NCBI GenBank assembly: GCA_041667045.1
Contig: JBAYFS010000004.1
Coordinates: 1-27,282 of the forward strand
Length of the DNA stretch: 27,282 nucleotides
DNA from: JAQVSV01 sp041667045
Lineage (GTDB): Bacteria; Elusimicrobiota; Elusimicrobia; Elusimicrobiales; Elusimicrobiaceae
Direction of reading: 5' to 3'
Below, one piece after another: positions 23,645 through 27,282 of the stretch. The translations under genes were made by a program, and so were the position numbers. The first letter of the stretch is position 1. The number at the start of each line of letters is the position of its first letter. Below the pieces are notes generated by a model. The model was not told the origin of the DNA. It did no database searches and saw only the letters and a program-made list of their open reading frames with translations.

Positions 23645-24769
23645 ATGAAGATTTCGGTAAAGTGGATAATTTGTTTTCTTGTGGTCGGCATATATGTAAT
23701 GGCGCTGGGCGGGGTTTTTTATTACAACCTGTTCCGCTGGACTTTTGAAGAAAAGCTCAAGCAGGACATGATAGAAATGGTGCGGATAAAATCTCCGGAC
23801 CTGATAAAAGGGATCCTCCGCCAGAAACAGTATCCGACTATCGAGGAAGGCGACGTGATGAACTGGCTCGGCGGCGACAAGCGCATCGCCGATATCCTTT
23901 ATCTGAACGGCAACGGGTTTATCCGCTGGCACAAACAGGGCCAGCTTATTGGCATTCATTATGAGGAATACGTAAAGCAGGTCGGCGTGGAAACCGACGC
24001 CATTGACCAGGCGTACCAGAGCGGGCAGCCGAAAGTCCGTTCCTTTAAAAAAGATCCGTTCTTTGATATAGCTATTCCGCTGAAAGCCAAAGGCGAAGTC
24101 GTCATAGGGATACTGAATCTGCAGGTTTCGAAGGAAAGTTCCTCCAAAATAATCGGTTCCGCTATGAATAAGTACGTGCTGGGCGCCATCGGCGTGCTGA
24201 TTCTTTTGGGCTTGCCGCTGTGGATATACCTGCGGTTTTTTATAGTGGCCCCGATCATCTCGCTACGCGACTGCATAGACTCTATTTCCACAAAGAGTTT
24301 TGACATAAAATTCGCCGCGCGCAAAGACGAGATCGGCGAACTGGCTGACGCGATCGGCGGCCTGCTGGGCAAGGTGCGTCTTGAACTGGATGCCGTGACC
24401 GACAGGGAACGCCAGCGCCAGTCGGACGAAGAACTTTGGTGGAAGGCCGTTTTGTCAACAGCCGTGGCGGACGGCTCCCAGGCTATCGTGGTGGATGAGG
24501 ATAATAACGTCCTGTTCGCCAATTTCGATCTGGATCTTGACCGTCCGGACCAGAAAAAGCACCTTCTGGATATTATAGACAGCCAGCAGCAGGATGTTTT
24601 GCGCATTATCGGCATGGCTATGGACACGCCGCGCCAGATAATGCAAAACGACGTTATGTTTAAGGGTATTGAGTGCCGGGTGCGGGCCATCCAGGTGCAG
24701 GCGGAAGGTAATATCAAGCGCACGCTGGTTCTGTTCACACCCTTAAAACGCCTGGCCCAACAGGTTTGA
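23645..24769 (+). CDS. Membrane sensor: Cache-like domain, HAMP, PAS-like domain, no output domain
   Basis: A 374-residue protein with two membrane helices (about 7-28 and 177-199) flanking an extracytoplasmic domain of ~145 residues that looks Cache-like (DILYLNGNGFIRWH, SGQPKVRSFKKDPFFDIAIPL, GILNLQVSKE). A HAMP linker follows (about 198-250: VAPIISLRDCIDSISTKSFD, DEIGELADAIGGL), then a PAS-like domain (about 268-366: DGSQAIVVDEDNNVLFAN to RTLVLFTPL). No histidine kinase, GGDEF, EAL or methyl-accepting region follows. It could be a sensor that works through protein contact, perhaps with the response regulators encoded downstream. It follows the TPR gene by 47 nt and no strong Shine-Dalgarno is evident. 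Confidence 0.8.
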   Translation: MKISVKWIICFLVVGIYVMALGGVFYYNLFRWTFEEKLKQDMIEMVRIKSPDLIKGILRQKQYPTIEEGDVMNWLGGDKRIADILYLNGNGFIRWHKQGQLIGIHYEEYVKQVGVETDAIDQAYQSGQPKVRSFKKDPFFDIAIPLKAKGEVVIGILNLQVSKESSSKIIGSAMNKYVLGAIGVLILLGLPLWIYLRFFIVAPIISLRDCIDSISTKSFDIKFAARKDEIGELADAIGGLLGKVRLELDAVTDRERQRQSDEELWWKAVLSTAVADGSQAIVVDEDNNVLFANFDLDLDRPDQKKHLLDIIDSQQQDVLRIIGMAMDTPRQIMQNDVMFKGIECRVRAIQVQAEGNIKRTLVLFTPLKRLAQQV

Positions 24770-24789
24770 AACAGTTAAAGCCGTTGAAT

Positions 24790-24793
24790 GGAG
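24790..24793 (+). promoter_or_regulatory. Ribosome binding site setting the start of the small membrane protein
   Basis: GGAG lies 6 nt before ATG 24800 and inside the longer frame from ATG 24788, favouring the shorter protein. Confidence 0.5.
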
Positions 24794-24799
24794 ATAACA

Positions 24800-25108
24800 A
24801 TGAAATATGAAATCAAATCAATTCCGCTGACATCATTGGTTTTTTCAGCGGTGCCGCTGGTGGTGCTTGCGATAGGGTGTATAGCCGGGTTGATGACTTT
24901 TGTCATTTCTCCCAGTCCGTATATCGAACCGATGACCACAACGGCGCGGGTGACCGGAGTCGCCGTTTACACCGTGCTGTACATGGTTATAATAATGGCC
25001 ATCATACTCGCGTGCGCGTTTATTTACAATATTTTCTGCGGCCTGTTCGGCATGCGCGGCATCCGTTTCGAACTTGCGGCCGTGGGCGAAGCGGAAGAAG
25101 AGGGCTAA
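24800..25108 (+). CDS. Small two-helix membrane protein, DUF3566-like
   Basis: A 102-residue protein with two membrane helices (about 11-35 and 52-80) and a short C-terminal tail FIYNIFCGLFGMRGIRFELA ending in acidic residues. The layout resembles DUF3566-type proteins: a short basic start, a helix pair, then a YN...G(G)I.xEL tail. This similarity is by eye and distant. ATG 24788 would add four residues, but the Shine-Dalgarno supports 24800. The gene sits between a Cache-HAMP-PAS sensor and two response regulators, so it may modulate the sensor at the membrane; that is inference. Function unknown. Confidence 0.75.
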   Translation: MKYEIKSIPLTSLVFSAVPLVVLAIGCIAGLMTFVISPSPYIEPMTTTARVTGVAVYTVLYMVIIMAIILACAFIYNIFCGLFGMRGIRFELAAVGEAEEEG

Positions 25109-25117
25109 GCTTTCTTT

Positions 25118-25792
25118 GTGAAAGAGATTAAGAGCGTATTGCTGTGCTCCGATAAATGCTTCGCCGTCGGACCTTTGAAAATAGCGGGCGCGATTCCAGT
25201 GTTAGCGCGGTCAATGGAGCATGCGGCGGAACTGCTGGCAGGCGGCTCGTGCCGCGCGCTGGTGGTGTCTGACGAAATGCACGGCCCCGACGCAGTCAGG
25301 CGGCTGTCCGTGAACGGATTGCTTTTGCGGGTCGCCGTTTTCGGGGTGGCCGGGTCCGGTTCGGGTGTTATTGATTTTCTCAAAGCCGGCGCTGACGACT
25401 GTTTTTTCAAGGGCCAGAATCTGGCGGAAATAACGGAACGGTTCAGGGCCGTTATGCGCAGGATGTTTTTTCCCGCCAGCGATGAACTGCTTAACGTGGA
25501 CGGACTGGAAATCAATCTTACCAGGCGGCGCGCGGTGTATGGCGGAACAGAGCTGGAGCTTACCGTAAAAGAGTTTGATTTGTTGTTTGCACTGCTGAGC
25601 AATCCCGGCAGGGTGCTGGACAGGATCCATCTTTTGCGGCAGGTGTGGGGGCCCGGCTATTTCGGCTCGCCGCGCACGGTGGACGTGCACATGAGCAGGC
25701 TGCGCGGCAAGCTGGATGGATTAAAAGAGCAGTTCGTGACCATTCCCTGCGTCGGTTACAAATTCGAGAGGAGGATGGACAGTGGCGGATAG
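25118..25792 (+). CDS. OmpR-type response regulator with partly degenerate receiver
   Basis: The 224-residue protein begins at GTG 25118, 9 nt after the previous stop. The N-terminal receiver (about 1-115) keeps an Asp at the phosphoacceptor position (VVSDEMHG) and the Lys of GADDCFFKG. It lacks the acidic pair after the first strand (VLLCSDK instead of a DD motif), and Gly replaces the conserved Thr/Ser (AVFGVAG). The C-terminal winged helix (about 125-220) is canonical: ELTVKEFDLLFALLSNPGRV, LLRQVWG, RTVDVHMSRLRGKL and the final VGYKFE hairpin, so DNA binding is expected. Phosphorylation control may be lost or unusual. No partner histidine kinase is in the window. Its end overlaps the CheY-type gene by 11 nt. 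Confidence 0.88.
   Translation: MKEIKSVLLCSDKCFAVGPLKIAGAIPVLARSMEHAAELLAGGSCRALVVSDEMHGPDAVRRLSVNGLLLRVAVFGVAGSGSGVIDFLKAGADDCFFKGQNLAEITERFRAVMRRMFFPASDELLNVDGLEINLTRRRAVYGGTELELTVKEFDLLFALLSNPGRVLDRIHLLRQVWGPGYFGSPRTVDVHMSRLRGKLDGLKEQFVTIPCVGYKFERRMDSGG
25769..25774 (+). promoter_or_regulatory. Ribosome binding site selecting a GTG start for the receiver gene
   Basis: AGGAGG lies 7 nt before GTG 25782, within the end of the OmpR-type regulator gene. It supports the non-ATG start and tight coupling. Confidence 0.65.
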
Positions 25793-26159
25793 GGGAGTTT
25801 TAATTGTTGACGATGATGTCAATCTCAGGGAAAGCCTCTGCGAGATTTTCGAGATTTCCGATATATCGGCTTCCTGTGTTGACTCGGCGCTCGCCGCTTT
25901 GCGGGCCGGCACTTCGTTGCGCCCGAAAGTAGTCATCACCGATTACCAGCTGCCTGACGGCAACGGTCATCAGGTGTGCGCCAATCTTAAGAAGATGGTT
26001 TGCGATGTGCATGTTCTTGTCATGACGGGACGGGCTTTCACCGCGGAGGAAAAAGCCGAGGGTGAAGCCGCCGGGGTTGACGGTTATCTGCTTAAGCCGT
26101 TTGACCTGGCCGCCCTGTCCGGGAACGTGAAAAAGATATTGTCCGGAGAGAAAAAATGA
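25782..26159 (+). CDS. Single-domain CheY-like response regulator
   Basis: A 125-residue receiver with all key residues: acidic cluster Asp10-12 (VLIVDDD), phosphoacceptor Asp54 (VITDYQLPDG), Thr82 (LVMTG) and Lys105 (YLLKPF). No output domain follows, so it works by phosphorylation-dependent protein contact or as a phosphate relay. It overlaps the degenerate OmpR-type regulator by 11 nt and starts at GTG. The pairing of an intact receiver with a degenerate DNA-binding regulator and a sensor lacking kinase domains suggests a distributed signalling chain. The stop overlaps the next ATG (ATGA). Confidence 0.93.
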   Translation: MADRGVLIVDDDVNLRESLCEIFEISDISASCVDSALAALRAGTSLRPKVVITDYQLPDGNGHQVCANLKKMVCDVHVLVMTGRAFTAEEKAEGEAAGVDGYLLKPFDLAALSGNVKKILSGEKK

Positions 26160-27282
26160 AAAAAATACTTAAAATGAGCGCTGTCCTTCTGGCGCTGGCT
26201 GTGGTGTTGCCTGGGGTTTTCGCCGCAAAAACGGCAAAACCGAAAGTTGATTTTTATATGGAGACTCTGGCTCCGCAGACCTGGCAGATTTTTTTCCTGC
26301 TTAACGCGGTAAATTCCAGACTGCCCGGCGAGCTTGAAATGGGAGTGGTTCCTCTTGTCTACAAAGACGAAAAAGGCGGCTGGAAGCTGGGCCAGTCCAG
26401 AGGCGACGGACTGGAGGAGGCGAAACGGCTGGTTCTGATAAAGAAACTGTACAAGGGCAAACTGTGGAATTACATGTCGGGCCGCAGTCTCAATCCCTGG
26501 CCGGACGGCTGGCGCGATGCCGCGCGGTTCGCCGGCATTGACCCGGCCGCGCTGGACTCCGCGGTTGAAAAACAGGGCGACGCGGCGCTGGAAAAAGCTT
26601 TTGAGGAGCGGGAAAAACTAGCTCTCAATTTCCCTGCTGTGTTTATTAACGGGGTTCCTTATACGGGCGATTTTTCGGTTGTAGCCGTGCTGGAATATGT
26701 CAACGGGCTTTTGCCGGCCGAAAAACGGGCCGCCATTCCGGCGCTGCCGAAGGTCGCTCCGGAGAACCGCGCCAAAATGTTCGCCGTGGTGGCCGATTCG
26801 GGCAATTTCGGGCAGGCTAACGAACAGCTGGCGGGCGGGTTTAAGAAACTTCTAGAGCCGCTTGATCCGGTGTTCACCCAGGTGACGGTTTCCCAGGCGA
26901 AAAAGATGAAGGAGTTTGACGGGGTTAATATAGACTTCCTGCCCTTTTATGCCGTGGCAAGTAATTCGGCTGTAAACAAGATTCTGGATTCGAACATAAA
27001 AAGCGGCGTTCTGATTAAAAACGGCGGTTTGATCTCTGTTTCTAATTCAGGTCGGCCCGGGATCTTTCTGAACAAACAGGCCAAAGAAAAAACGCTGGAA
27101 ATTTTTGTGATGTCCCAGTGTCCCTACGGCATACAGGCGATGAATTCGTTCGCCGAAAGCGTTAAAGCCAAGGTTATTCCTGAAGACGTGAAACTGCGCC
27201 TGCGCTATATAACCACGGTAACGGAAAAAGAAGGCAAGAAAAACTATTCAAGCCTGCACGGTTCCGGAGAATGGGAAGAGGA
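26156..27282 (+). CDS. Exported two-domain thioredoxin-fold protein (GILT/DsbA-like), C-terminus outside window
   Basis: The frame is open to the end of the window: 375 residues seen, the rest missing. A signal peptide (cleavage near FAA-KTA, residue 24) is followed by a first thioredoxin-like domain. Its active-site position reads APQT (residues 39-42) where a CxxC is expected, while its cis-Pro loop (NFPAVFINGVPYTGD) is kept. A linker with a third alpha/beta segment follows, then a second thioredoxin-like domain starting at LEIFVMSQCPYG with a single Cys (C322-P-Y-G). The segment YSSLHGSGEWEE resembles SLHGxxE stretches in GILT-like thioredoxin proteins. It may be a chaperone, monothiol exchanger or redox sensor in the periplasm, possibly linked to disulfides in the exported repeat protein; that is inference. 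Confidence 0.78.
   Translation, partial: MKKILKMSAVLLALAVVLPGVFAAKTAKPKVDFYMETLAPQTWQIFFLLNAVNSRLPGELEMGVVPLVYKDEKGGWKLGQSRGDGLEEAKRLVLIKKLYKGKLWNYMSGRSLNPWPDGWRDAARFAGIDPAALDSAVEKQGDAALEKAFEEREKLALNFPAVFINGVPYTGDFSVVAVLEYVNGLLPAEKRAAIPALPKVAPENRAKMFAVVADSGNFGQANEQLAGGFKKLLEPLDPVFTQVTVSQAKKMKEFDGVNIDFLPFYAVASNSAVNKILDSNIKSGVLIKNGGLISVSNSGRPGIFLNKQAKEKTLEIFVMSQCPYGIQAMNSFAESVKAKVIPEDVKLRLRYITTVTEKEGKKNYSSLHGSGEWEE

Noticed and set aside
1..27282. CRISPR arrays, insertion sequences, tRNA/rRNA genes, attachment sites
   Set aside because: No direct-repeat arrays, transposase-like products, cloverleaf or rRNA-like segments were seen by reading; nearly all bases are explained by coding frames.

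Overview
The window reads as one densely packed, entirely plus-strand stretch of a Gram-negative chromosome. FtsX with an EnvC-like activator, a secretin, a predicted outer-membrane PorV/PorQ-type barrel and many Sec signal peptides imply two membranes. The combination of FlgD-Ig/T9SS-like tail modules, PorV-type barrels, a compact Tad/Flp locus and a GILT-like thioredoxin protein fits Elusimicrobiota best. That assignment is my inference from gene content; no rRNA or other phylogenetic marker was tested. No mobile element, CRISPR array, tRNA or rRNA was seen, and the longest gene-free gap is about 155 bp.

Layout. (1) 2-2025: the 3' end of galT, overlapping glgA by ATGA (sugar-nucleotide and glycogen metabolism). 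(2) 2045-3249: a consensus-like promoter and a secreted protein of unknown function carrying a tandemly duplicated domain, followed by a possible terminator. (3) 3391-10575: a tight run starting from a promoter that appears to yield a leaderless mRNA: ftsX, an EnvC-like amidase activator, ctpA, tsaD, a cytoplasmic solute-binding-protein-like protein and a GAF-GAF-GGDEF diguanylate cyclase. (4) 10572-22223: a second promoter, then a 1092-residue FlgD-Ig repeat protein, a PorV-like barrel, two Flp-type prepilins, a TadE-like pseudopilin, CpaB, a very short secretin, a fused TadZ/CpaE-CpaF(TadA) ATPase, TadB with an extra N-terminal secreted domain, and TadC. (5) 22236-27282: a TPR protein (TadD-like by position), a Cache-HAMP-PAS membrane sensor without output domain, a small membrane protein, a degenerate OmpR-type regulator, a CheY-type receiver, and a two-domain thioredoxin-fold protein cut by the window end.

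How the parts fit. Blocks 4 and 5 have few gaps and no evident terminator, so they may form one long transcription unit. It encodes a Tad-type secretion/pilus machine with a fused ATPase, a minimal secretin and an enlarged TadB, preceded by a large repetitive surface or secreted protein and its partner barrel. It is followed by sensory genes that could control it. The diguanylate cyclase just upstream would suit a switch between motile and surface-attached states. The most unusual candidate system is this combined FlgD-Ig/PorV/Tad locus with a fused TadZ-TadA motor and an accompanying split signalling set. No prepilin peptidase (TadV), FtsE or histidine kinase lies in the window.
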